A DNA stretch of 62,890 nucleotides from assembly GCA_026419775.2 (NCBI GenBank), contig JAOPGA020001174.1, positions 1-62,890 on the forward strand, given 5' to 3'. Positions 44,623 to 54,246 of this stretch are shown here, piece by piece. The number at the start of each line of letters is the position of its first letter. Position 1 is the stretch's first letter. The notes under the pieces were generated by a model that made no database searches, had not been told where the DNA came from, and saw only the letters and a program-made list of their open reading frames with translations. This DNA comes from Acrasis kona (taxonomy: Eukaryota > Heterolobosea > Eutetramitea > Acrasida > Acrasidae). Made by a program: the position numbers and the translations under genes.

Positions 44623-47600
44623 ATGTCACAATACAACATTAGGGACGTTTCAAATGGCGACCACAATAATGTGAGGCAATCTATTGAGATGGCGCAGTCA
44701 TATACACATGTGCCATTACCAGATATACCACGCTCAAGTTTCGATCGTGTGAATACCGATTCAGAAAGAAAGAACTCTGGGTTGCAGCAAGAATTTGTGT
44801 TGAGAAGGTCTAGTCTTAACATTGCGCGCGAGGATATGAAAAGATCCTCCCAAGATTTAAGAACTGGTGTTGTTATTAAGGAACCAAATTTTGATCAATA
44901 TGAAACACCCATTTCTCCACGTACACCAAAAGTACAAATAGTACAAAAAGTAACCGAAGGGGATGCCGAAATTCAAAAAGATTTAGCAATTGACTACCAC
45001 AAAATAGACCTCAAAGAAATGTCAAGAAGGTATGAAACAGATACAGAATCAGGACTTTTAGAAGATTTTGCCAAGAGAAGACTTACAGAGAATGGTCCTA
45101 ATGAGATCAGTACCAAGAGCAGATGGACCATCGTCATCAAAATTCTGGGTTACATTTTCGGAGGTTTCGGTTTTGTATTGTGGCCCAGTGCCATTCTAGC
45201 CATTCTCAGTTACCAACCACTTGGATCACTCCAAGGCAGCACACCAGACCCGAGCAACTTGGGACTCGGTATCATTCTATTCATCGTCATCTTTACTAAC
45301 GCCTTCTTTGATGCATGGCAAGATTTTCAATCCATGAAGGTCATGAACAGTATAGGTGGAATGTTACCGAGCATGGCCATGGTGATCCGAAGTGGTAAAA
45401 AAGAAGAAACACCAATACGCGATTTGGTACTGGGTGATTTGGTCGAAGTAAAGATTGGTGAAAAAGTGCCAGCCGATTTGAGAGTAGTCAAGCAACAACA
45501 ATTAAAGGTCGATAATTCGATATTAACAGGAGAGACAGATCCCATCTCATGTACGGTCAACATGACTGATGAAAATTTCATGGAGACCAAAAACTTGCTA
45601 TTCATGGGAACAAGCATCACGGAGGGTGTTGGTCAGGGTGTAGTGGTTGCCGTCGGAAATCAAACAGTGATGGGTAAAATTACAAAATCCACACAAAAAA
45701 AGGGAAAGATGACTCCCATCAACAAGGAAATTTTGGGTTTTATTACTTTTGCTGTCATATTGGCTCTTTGTCTGAGCGTTGCTTGTTTAATTGCGTATCT
45801 TGTTTGGTTACGCGTCTCTTATCCTGGGTACTTGTCCATCGCAGCGATCGTGATCACCATCCTCACCAGTGTTGTTGCTTTTATTCCGGAGGGACTTCCC
45901 ATCAGTGTATCCCTTACTTTTACGTTGATGGCTCGTAGAATGTTTCTACAAAATGTGTTGGTGAAACATTTGCCGACCGTAGAGACCTTGGGGAGCATCG
46001 ACATGATTGCCAGCGATAAAACGGGCACGTTGACTCAAAATAAAATGAGCGTCATGAATGTCTTGAACGGAATGAAAGTTTATAGTTTCGAACAATTTCA
46101 AAAAACATTTGAATCCAATGATGCGGTTGCTTTTAAAGAACTCGTTCGTGTGTGTGGGTTGTGTAATAGAGCTACTTTTGATGATAAAACTGCTCATCTT
46201 CCAATGTTACAAAGAAAGGTACAGGGTGATGCCAGCGATACCGGTATTTTGTTATTTGCGGAACGATTTGGCAGCGTACATGCCGTGCGTGATCAATACA
46301 CTGAATTGTGTGTGATTCCCTTCAATTCAAAAAATAAATGGATGTTGAATATTGTAACACCGAAGGTCAACTCAAAAAATGCAAGCACCTTGTTGATGAA
46401 GGGTGCTGCAGAGATTATCATCGAACGATGTACTTCGGTAATGATGCAGGACGGAAGCATAGTACCAATGACCGATGAAATCAAACAAGATTTAATTCGA
46501 GAACAAGAACATTTCAGTGGAGAAGGCCAGAGAGTGCTAGGATGTTGCAAACAAGATTTGGATCCCAGTCAATATCCAGTCGATCGCTACGTCTTCAACG
46601 CGGAAGAAGTAAATTTCCCTTTGGAAGGCCACTGCTTTGTGGGACTAGTGGCGCTCATAGACCCTCCAAGAGAAGACGTACCAAGCGCCATTGAAAGGTG
46701 CAACAGCGCCGGTATAAGAGTCATGATGGTGACCGGAGATCATCACGTCACAGCAGCCGCCATTGCAAGAATGGTAGGCATCATCAAACAAGACCCAAGT
46801 AACACCATAGATATCAAGGATAGTAACACCATAACCGAAGAAATGGTTCTTGACAAGGAGAGCATCAGTCACAGGGCACTTACCATCAGAGGACCAGTCG
46901 TACCCACTCTCGATAAAACAGCATGGGACAGAATCCTAATGCATCAAGAGATTTGTTGGGCGCGTACCACTCCAGATCATAAATTACGAATTGTGAAGGA
47001 GTGTCAGGCACGTAAGCATATCGTGGCTGTTACTGGTGACGGTGTCAACGATGCGCCTGCTCTCAAACAAGCTAATGTTGGTGTTGCTATGGGAGCTGGT
47101 AGCGAGGTTGCTAGAGAGGCTGCTGCTATCGTGTTGATGGACAGCAGATTCAGCAGTATTGTTGCTGGAATAGAAAATGGTAGGATTGCTTTTGAAAATT
47201 TAAAAAAAGTGCTCTTGTATTTGTTACCCGCTGGCAGTTTCTCTGAAATTATGCCTATTATTTTAAATATATTCTTCGGTATTCCCATCGCGTTGTCTTC
47301 CTTCTTGATGATTATGATTTGTGTTGCAACTGATATTATGCCTTCTCTAAGTTTGATTTCTGAAAAAGCAGAGGCTGATTTGATGACCAGAGAACCAAGA
47401 AGTGTTACTGGAGAAAAGTTGGTCAATCCACAGTTGTTTTTACAAGCGTATTTCTTTACTGGAATTTTCGAAGCTGTATCATCCTTCATCATGTACTTTT
47501 ATTACATGTCTGTTTATGCAGGAATTCCCGGTACTAGTTTATTGTTTGCTTTTAATAATTATCAAGACGGATTTTATGGGTTAACTCAAGATCAACTCAA

Positions 47601-47949
47601 TTATCATTTGTATGTTGCACAGACCATTTATTTTGTAAATTTGGTAATTGTACAATTTGGAAATTTGTTGAGCACAAGAACAAGAAGGTTGAGTTTCTTC
47701 CAACATTTGCCATTCAGAAGAAATAGTAGGAATTTGTTCCTGTTTGTGGCAATGCTCGTATCAATTGTTTTGGCGTTGTTGTTGGTACATATACCCTTCT
47801 TTAATAACGTGTTCAACACAAGACCAATACCTGTACAATTTTGGTTTATACCTATTGGTTGGGCTCTATTATATTTTTCTTTGGATGAAGTCAGGAAATG
47901 CATTGCGAGATTATTCCCTTACAAATATGCAAGAAGAGTATTCTGGTAA
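44623..47949 (+). CDS. P-type ATPase, Na+,K+-ATPase-like (type IIC/IID)
   Basis: The single-exon, 1,108-residue protein has a cytosolic N-terminus with Ala-Ile-Asp-Tyr-His-Lys-Ile (similar to the Asp-Asp-His-Lys of Na,K-ATPase alpha), Leu-Thr-Gly-Glu-Thr (actuator), Pro-Glu-Gly-Leu-Pro (helix 4), Asp-Lys-Thr-Gly-Thr-Leu-Thr (phosphorylation Asp at about 465), Thr-Gly-Asp-Gly-Val-Asn-Asp-Ala-Pro-Ala (about 804) and about 10 membrane helices. It pumps monovalent cations, probably Na+ out, across the plasma membrane. A beta subunit is not in the window. AATAAA overlaps the stop. Its stop lies 7 bp from the convergent ABC transporter gene's stop. Confidence 0.92.
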   Translation: MSQYNIRDVSNGDHNNVRQSIEMAQSYTHVPLPDIPRSSFDRVNTDSERKNSGLQQEFVLRRSSLNIAREDMKRSSQDLRTGVVIKEPNFDQYETPISPRTPKVQIVQKVTEGDAEIQKDLAIDYHKIDLKEMSRRYETDTESGLLEDFAKRRLTENGPNEISTKSRWTIVIKILGYIFGGFGFVLWPSAILAILSYQPLGSLQGSTPDPSNLGLGIILFIVIFTNAFFDAWQDFQSMKVMNSIGGMLPSMAMVIRSGKKEETPIRDLVLGDLVEVKIGEKVPADLRVVKQQQLKVDNSILTGETDPISCTVNMTDENFMETKNLLFMGTSITEGVGQGVVVAVGNQTVMGKITKSTQKKGKMTPINKEILGFITFAVILALCLSVACLIAYLVWLRVSYPGYLSIAAIVITILTSVVAFIPEGLPISVSLTFTLMARRMFLQNVLVKHLPTVETLGSIDMIASDKTGTLTQNKMSVMNVLNGMKVYSFEQFQKTFESNDAVAFKELVRVCGLCNRATFDDKTAHLPMLQRKVQGDASDTGILLFAERFGSVHAVRDQYTELCVIPFNSKNKWMLNIVTPKVNSKNASTLLMKGAAEIIIERCTSVMMQDGSIVPMTDEIKQDLIREQEHFSGEGQRVLGCCKQDLDPSQYPVDRYVFNAEEVNFPLEGHCFVGLVALIDPPREDVPSAIERCNSAGIRVMMVTGDHHVTAAAIARMVGIIKQDPSNTIDIKDSNTITEEMVLDKESISHRALTIRGPVVPTLDKTAWDRILMHQEICWARTTPDHKLRIVKECQARKHIVAVTGDGVNDAPALKQANVGVAMGAGSEVAREAAAIVLMDSRFSSIVAGIENGRIAFENLKKVLLYLLPAGSFSEIMPIILNIFFGIPIALSSFLMIMICVATDIMPSLSLISEKAEADLMTREPRSVTGEKLVNPQLFLQAYFFTGIFEAVSSFIMYFYYMSVYAGIPGTSLLFAFNNYQDGFYGLTQDQLNYHLYVAQTIYFVNLVIVQFGNLLSTRTRRLSFFQHLPFRRNSRNLFLFVAMLVSIVLALLLVHIPFFNNVFNTRPIPVQFWFIPIGWALLYFSLDEVRKCIARLFPYKYARRVFW

Positions 47950-47956
47950 ATAAAGT

Positions 47957-50272
47957 TTATTTGGTTTTATACCAATATTGACCTCCATTTTCTATGCTCT
48001 CAACATCTCTTATTCTACCTTTATTCGTGTTGTAGATGCTGTCAACTTCAACACTCAAATAACGTTCTATTTTTGACTTCACAGCATCAATAGACGCCAG
48101 ATCTGATTGTTCAAGCTTTACTTCGTCTCCTTCGTCTTCTCCCCAAGATTTAACTGTAATGAACACCTTGACGTCATCATTGAAAAACCCATCACGCTGT
48201 AACAGATAGAAAGATTTGTACTTACCATCCTCGCGCATCAATTCATCATGTGTTCCGAACTCACAAAGCTTTCCATGATCAAGAAGCATCACCCTGTCGG
48301 CCATACCAACAGTTTGGAAACGGTGAGTGACCCATAAACAAGTCCTCTTCCTCACAAGTTGAACAAGGTTTTTAAATAATTTGGCTTCAGCTTCTGGATC
48401 TAAAGACGAAGAAGGCTCATCGAAAATAAATAATTTAGCTTGCTGACGCAAGAAAGATCTTGCCAAGGCCAACCGTTGGAATTGACCGCCAGATAGAGAT
48501 ACTGGCGCATCGATCATATCCCTTGTTTTAAATCTATTATCGCGCATAGAAATCTCGGTATCATAACTATTCTTCAAAGAAGAGATAAAGTCATGGGCAC
48601 CAGCTCTCTTTGCAGCGATCTCAATTTCATCATCAGTAGATGGATACTGACCTAATTGAATTGCCAAACTTACTGTGGTTTCCATCCTGATGTATTCTTG
48701 GAATACACCACTCATCTGAGATTGTAGTTTACTATAATCAAGTTTTCTAACGTCAATGTCGTCAAATAAAATAATACCTTCGTCAGGGTCGTAGGCCCTC
48801 ATAAGCAGTTTTATTATTGTGCTTTTACCAGATCCGTTTTCTCCGAACAAGCACGATGCTCTCTCCAGCATTAATAACGAACGAAACATCATCTAATGCC
48901 TTCGTTTTTGGAACCTGGATAAGTGAAGCTGACATTTCGGAACTCAATCTTCATGTTTTCGGAGGCGGAGTCAAGCTCTAAAAGCTTTTTTTCGCTTACT
49001 CTACTGGCCAGTTGAGTGGCTTTGTAGAAGGATGACAGAACAAATAACATCTGGAAGGCCTTATCAGTGTCATCTAAGAATGATTCCATAGACTCAACAA
49101 AATCACGAGCATAACTCTGAACAGTATTAATAGTTCCCAAGGAAATATTCAAACTGGATGCTTTGAAGATCAAATGAATAAAAATGACTTGTTCAAAAGC
49201 CTTTTCTAATCCCTGTAACAACATTACATATAATCTGTGGCTTTCTCTGTGCTCTTGCGTCATCTTGCGCATCAAGATGGACACTTGTCTGTACCTCTCC
49301 TCCAACCAATCTTGAAAACCAAACAAGGAGATTTCAATTTTATTTGCCGTATCTGTGGCCAATCTATCCAAAAACTGATACTCTCGATGCACAGGAGTTG
49401 CCCATGGTCTTTTTTTCATACGCTTTCCTCCCTGTTGATTGTACCTTTTCCAAAACAATTTGAATATGGCAACAATAACGGGAGCTGTCAAGGAGTAGGC
49501 GAAGAATTGGAATATGATGGAGTTATTTGTTAAAGTACGCAGTACAACAAGTTGAGACAGTACTTTACTGACACCTGTTAATATTGTGACAGGTGCGCTA
49601 ATCCATTGAGATACATTCCAGTTTACTGTTTGACCCATGCTTGCATTAAAGAAGGGTTGTCCGACAAAACTAGATGCGTCTTCAAAGAGAGAAGATATTT
49701 TGGGATCAATTTCAAGTGGCAATGGATACCTGAGGCGGGCGAAAACCAAATCACTACGAAAACTGCTGTCAACAAGTGCTTCTACTTCACTGGATTTTCT
49801 TTGAAGGGGAATTTTAACCAATTTAACCCCGTATGTTACACAAAAACTCAATGAGGCCCACCAATATAATGACGAAGCATCCATCGATTTAGTCTCAAAT
49901 GACTTTTGCGCTACATCAAGGAATTTACCGCTAAAGTAAAACGTTAGGGTTTTTTCGATGCCATTCAGAATTTTGAAGGTGAGAAAGTAGAGTAATTGGA
50001 ATCCACAAAATTCCCACGTTCTGCGGGCAAGGTATAGGAAAATGTATACGTTGGACCAAGCTATCCTGATATTTTCAAAAGTGACTGCTCTACTGCACGC
50101 GGCCCATTTCTCAGTATCAACGCCGGCTTCTTTATTTTCTTTATTTTCTTTATTTTCTTTATTTTCTTTAATCTGTGGTCGTTAAAAGCAATATATTGAT
50201 GTTACCTACCAGCGGTTCGTCATCAAGTGGTTGATTTTCACTTGATCCTGTGCGCTTTCCACGTTTCTGCAT
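47957..50272 (-). CDS. ABC half-transporter with frame breaks at the NBD junction
   Basis: Exon 1 (50272-50210) and exon 2 (from 50172, 37-bp intron) encode a membrane domain with about six helices, then a nucleotide-binding domain: Walker A Gly-Glu-Asn-Gly-Ser-Gly-Lys-Ser, signature Leu-Ser-Gly-Gly-Gln, Walker B Leu-Phe-Ile-Phe-Asp-Glu-Pro, and H-loop Trp-Val-Thr-His-Arg. The reading frame is interrupted just before Walker A. One extra base fits the T5 run at 48905-48909 and another lies near 48845; between them the encoded protein is normal ABC sequence. This suggests either recent damage or sequencing indels. The C-terminal tail with an acidic stretch is unrecognised. Confidence 0.78.
50131..50171. 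repeat. 9-bp tandem repeat encoding Asn-Lys-Glu units
   Basis: About four copies of ttctttatt lie here. On the minus strand they encode Lys-Glu-Asn repeats at the N-terminus of the ABC transporter. Unit length of 9 keeps the frame. Confidence 0.75.
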
Positions 50273-50492
50273 GTTTTAGAATTTCATTGATTCATAATTT
50301 TGTAAAATAGTTTTAGAAGGTTCAATATTATTTGTGAAGCAAAAGAACCGTCGGGTCAGTATTTGTAAATAAGCTCTATTGAATTCAATACATCTAAAGA
50401 ATCACATGTCAAGAAGACATTTACCCCGATGAAGTCCGTTTTTGTAAATGAATCCAGTCAATTTATGGTGCTGAAAAAGTTGAGCTCTTGTT

Positions 50493-52073
50493 ATGCATCT
50501 GATTAGTGCACTGCTGCTGTTAATTTGCATAGGTGCATCTATCCAATTCAAAAGCAACACAACTTTAGGATTTAAAGTAATTTCAAGACTAGATGACACG
50601 AAATATAACGGTATTTTGAGCATTGATGGCACGACCCAAGGCTTTACCAACATTCATGCATTAGTAATTCAAGATGGATTCGAAGTTTTATATGAATACG
50701 AAACGCCAATGGTTCATAAATCATACATGTACGTTCTTAACGGTGACTGTACCAGACACACCATACCAGTTCCTCACGCATTGCGCTCGTTTCTCCTGAA
50801 CCCTATTACGTTCTACAACAAAAGACAAAACATTACAGTAGAAAAGGGTCACGTGCTCGATGCTCAACTTCACAACGAATACTGCATCAACTCAAATCAA
50901 ATGACAACTGTTAGACTAGAAGATGGAACAATTGTAGTATTATGTGGCAAGCACAACCAACTACCACATTTGGTTGTATCAGAGAAGTTTATAATTACAT
51001 TGACAAATGAATCATTCGCCTCCTACAAGCACCTATTAAATAAAGCAAAAACCGTTTGCGACAACATGCCCGACCTTTATGAAAAATACCAAAGAACAAT
51101 TCCATCTAATCAAGAGCCGTGGTTCATAAATTACGAACGTTCATGCCAACACGATGCCATTAGGCATGATTCAAATTGTAACATGATGAGAGCAAATGCA
51201 TTTATCGACCAACCTCGTAAGAGGTGTGTATTTTTGCATGGTGTTGGTCAATTTCTCGTCCAGAAGGGACCCGTTACCAACGAATTCGAAGAGTATTGGG
51301 GTAAAGTCCATCAATTTACGCCACAATGTAGCGAGCGATGGTTTATTAGAGAAGAAACGAAAAATAAAGGTTGGAATGACGCAGGGCTTCAAAGAGCCTA
51401 TTGCGATATTGCCCTTGGTCATAACTCCGACGATATGATCGTCAGAGATACCGTGTTGTTTGTTCATTCGATGGGTAATCTGGTGTTGAGTGCAGCTATC
51501 AAAAATGGTTTGTGCGACATTGACACGAACACCACTTCTTGGTACCAAATCATGGGCCCATTTGGTGGTTCAAAAGCCGCATTAACGTTGGAGTCGGTTT
51601 GCGAAGGAGCTGAAAGTGGACAATGGCCCATCGGTAAAGCTAAATTATATAGATTTGTGGCAGATAAGGGTGGTTATTGTGTGCCTGGTACCAAACACTG
51701 CTATCCAGCTTATCTCACAATGTCTCCTGGATACATGACACAAATCACTCAAGAATACATCGATAGTTTGTATCAAATAGCAAATAAACGCATCAAGGGT
51801 AGTATGTGCGGTACAAGTCCAGTGGGCGTAACCAGTCTATACAGTATAGCTTTAAAAACACTTAGCGTTGTTGTTGATTATGGTGAGGATAGCGATGGAC
51901 TTGTTCCAATTTCATCTTGCATCAGAACCAGCGATGGAAGAAACTTTACTTCCCATTACTCAAGTTCATGGTACAAGGCAAAAGTAAATCACGCAGATGG
52001 TACCTGCAGAAATTCAGATAGTTATTTTGGTGACAGTTCCTCTCCTTGTTCTTATTATAAAAATAAATTGTAA
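50493..52073 (+). CDS. Secreted alpha/beta-hydrolase (lipase-like)
   Basis: The 526-residue, single-exon protein has a signal peptide (about 1-18). The N-terminal 230 residues are unrecognised. The C-terminal half has a hydrolase layout: Cys-Val-Phe-Leu-His-Gly-Val-Gly (oxyanion hole), Phe-Val-His-Ser-Met-Gly-Asn (nucleophile Ser at about 326), Asp-Ser-Asp-Gly-Leu-Val-Pro (probable Asp) and Val-Asn-His-Ala-Asp-Gly (probable His). Many cysteines suggest disulfides and secretion or lysosomal delivery. The family resembles conserved protist and oomycete secreted hydrolases whose substrate is unknown. Its stop is 57 bp from the convergent gene's. Confidence 0.68.
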   Translation: MHLISALLLLICIGASIQFKSNTTLGFKVISRLDDTKYNGILSIDGTTQGFTNIHALVIQDGFEVLYEYETPMVHKSYMYVLNGDCTRHTIPVPHALRSFLLNPITFYNKRQNITVEKGHVLDAQLHNEYCINSNQMTTVRLEDGTIVVLCGKHNQLPHLVVSEKFIITLTNESFASYKHLLNKAKTVCDNMPDLYEKYQRTIPSNQEPWFINYERSCQHDAIRHDSNCNMMRANAFIDQPRKRCVFLHGVGQFLVQKGPVTNEFEEYWGKVHQFTPQCSERWFIREETKNKGWNDAGLQRAYCDIALGHNSDDMIVRDTVLFVHSMGNLVLSAAIKNGLCDIDTNTTSWYQIMGPFGGSKAALTLESVCEGAESGQWPIGKAKLYRFVADKGGYCVPGTKHCYPAYLTMSPGYMTQITQEYIDSLYQIANKRIKGSMCGTSPVGVTSLYSIALKTLSVVVDYGEDSDGLVPISSCIRTSDGRNFTSHYSSSWYKAKVNHADGTCRNSDSYFGDSSSPCSYYKNKL

Positions 52074-52130
52074 AAACAATTTTTTAATTTAACTCTAGTT
52101 ATACACCTCCTCTTATAGACATGTATAAAA

Positions 52131-54140
52131 TTACAAAGGACGAGTCGAATCATAAATTCCAATAATCCTTCTCAATTTCTTTTTCTTTTTTCTCCTAGGC
52201 ACCAATATGCGCCAAATTATTCTTGAACCATACATGTCGTGATACTTCATTACCTCATCGTCATTTAAAATCTTCTCAGCAAGCAAGACATCCAACAGTT
52301 GCTTTAATTCCTTTTCTTCTCCTTTGATGAGCTCTGCTATTCTATTAAACTCTGCGTCGGAACTACTGGCGTACAATCGGAAGTTTGTAACTTCCTCATC
52401 TTGCGACAAGCTCAAATCTTCCATTACGCTGGCATCCAATCCCAAATTCATGTTGTCCTCCATGCCGAGTAGTACATTGTCTTCTTCCTCGTCGACGCAC
52501 GTTATGACTGGTGTTGATGGTTTTTCGACCACAATGATTGGTTGATCCATCACGTCATTCTGCACTTTTTCTAATTTGATTAGTTTTGATAATTCGTCAC
52601 GAAGTTGTTTAATGTCATCGTTGATGGATTTGGGTTGTGGTGGATTTGTTTGATTTTCAATGTTCAACGGCTTCAAGTATGGTCTCTTGCTTTGTATTTG
52701 TTTGTGCTTGATGCTGCTGACTTCTCTCACTACCTTTGTTAATAGCCTCACCCTACTTGTTGTTTTTTTGATCGTGTCCGAACTGGAGTTTACGGAGTTT
52801 ATGGAAGCGGAAAGATTTTTATCGGGATCTGACGGCGGTTGGTTTGTAATCTTTTTAATAATCTTTCGAAGCGAAGGATCTTCTGTGCTAGTGCTGGCGT
52901 TCGTGTCATCGATGGAATTTGTGCGACCTGTCTTTTTTCTACGTGTTGTGATTCTGGGTGATGCTGATCTTTTCGGTACCGTCTCTGATGGTTGTGTCGA
53001 ACGGGTGACGTCGCTATCTGCATCAGAAATGTATTCATCTGCGAAGAGGTCTTGTGTAATGTGATCGGTTTGGATGGGTGTTGCCGCGGAGGTTGTGATG
53101 ATGGGTTGCTCCATTTTGAGGGAGTGTTTTTCTATTGTCGTGATGGTGCTTTCAATGTGTTTTGGTACAATGTTTTGTAGGTCTGAAGGTCTTACTTGTT
53201 GGTTGTTTGTGGGGGGAGGTTCTTCATTAATTAAATCATTTGGTGGATCGCTAATCTTTGGGAAGGTATTTAAGGTAATTGATGACGCAGGTGAAATTGG
53301 ACTGATTTTGTTTCTTCCGTCCCAAGGAGAAATTAGTATCTTGTCTAAACAGTCCCGTGACTTTGACCTAATCACGGTCTTTGCGTCTGATTTTGTTCTT
53401 ATTAGTGGTGGTTTAATCTTTTTGATACCAGTTAGTCCAACGTCATCATCATAGTTATTTAACTGCTCCCAACTGTCATCTCTCCTCATTGCAAATGTAG
53501 TTCTTGATCTACGTGCTGGTGGTAGTAAAATAATTTGTCTGGTCATTAATGATTTGTTATATCTGGGCTCAGGATTTTTGTCTTCATATCCAGAAACTAC
53601 CTCATGAATAATTGACTTAAAGCCTGTGGAATTATCCATAACTGGTCTTCTTCTGTGTTCTTCAAGGTCCAAGTGATGACTTCTTTTTGGTTCATATGTG
53701 TTGTATGTATTAGGCTTATCGTAGATAACTTTGAAACCTTTGACTGATAGGTCAGATCTTGGTGAGTCGATATCGTCATAATCTATCGGTGTGTATGGAC
53801 AAGTAGGTGGATAAAAAGTGGGTGAAATGTTTTCGACTTCGTCTTCATCGCTACTATCAAAGCTGAACGGTTTATATTTTATTGCAGGTAGGCATTCTTC
53901 AACTTTGTATGCAATAGCTGGATACTGCTTTGGACCGAATCCTGCTGGTTTGTTTTGTGTTACATTACAAACCTTTGGTTCTTGTTTACGGCGCTCTTCA
54001 TACGAAGTTCGGCTTTTATTTTTGATATGCTTATAGTTTGTGTGTTCTATTTGTGCCCTGCTCTCAGGAGGCTCATCTATATCTCTTCTCACAACAAGAA
54101 GAGACCGTATTTTTGCAGTGACGTACGGTGGTAGTGTCAT
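52131..54140 (-). CDS. Unknown, largely disordered protein
   Basis: The 669-residue, single-exon protein is rich in Ser, Thr, Pro, Asp, Glu and Arg and has few hydrophobic stretches, so it is mostly disordered. The C-terminal 110 residues are more ordered: an acidic amphipathic segment (Met-Glu-Asp-Asn-Met-Asn-Leu-Gly-Leu), a helical pair near Lys-Gly-Glu-Glu-Lys-Glu-Leu-Lys-Gln-Leu and a basic end. Runs like Thr-Arg-Arg-Lys-Lys-Thr-Gly-Arg suggest nuclear or nucleic-acid contact. No domain was recognised. It may be a scaffold or cytoskeletal regulator. Confidence 0.6.
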   Translation of the reverse strand: MTLPPYVTAKIRSLLVVRRDIDEPPESRAQIEHTNYKHIKNKSRTSYEERRKQEPKVCNVTQNKPAGFGPKQYPAIAYKVEECLPAIKYKPFSFDSSDEDEVENISPTFYPPTCPYTPIDYDDIDSPRSDLSVKGFKVIYDKPNTYNTYEPKRSHHLDLEEHRRRPVMDNSTGFKSIIHEVVSGYEDKNPEPRYNKSLMTRQIILLPPARRSRTTFAMRRDDSWEQLNNYDDDVGLTGIKKIKPPLIRTKSDAKTVIRSKSRDCLDKILISPWDGRNKISPISPASSITLNTFPKISDPPNDLINEEPPPTNNQQVRPSDLQNIVPKHIESTITTIEKHSLKMEQPIITTSAATPIQTDHITQDLFADEYISDADSDVTRSTQPSETVPKRSASPRITTRRKKTGRTNSIDDTNASTSTEDPSLRKIIKKITNQPPSDPDKNLSASINSVNSSSDTIKKTTSRVRLLTKVVREVSSIKHKQIQSKRPYLKPLNIENQTNPPQPKSINDDIKQLRDELSKLIKLEKVQNDVMDQPIIVVEKPSTPVITCVDEEEDNVLLGMEDNMNLGLDASVMEDLSLSQDEEVTNFRLYASSSDAEFNRIAELIKGEEKELKQLLDVLLAEKILNDDEVMKYHDMYGSRIIWRILVPRRKKKKKLRRIIGIYDSTRPL

Positions 54141-54246
54141 AGGAACAAGCCCGCGTCAAATTTGTTCATTACTAAATTGAAGGAGGAGTTCAGATTTGTC
54201 TTCTTCTGGGAACGTAAAAATTAAAAAAGTACAAAGGAGTTGAACT

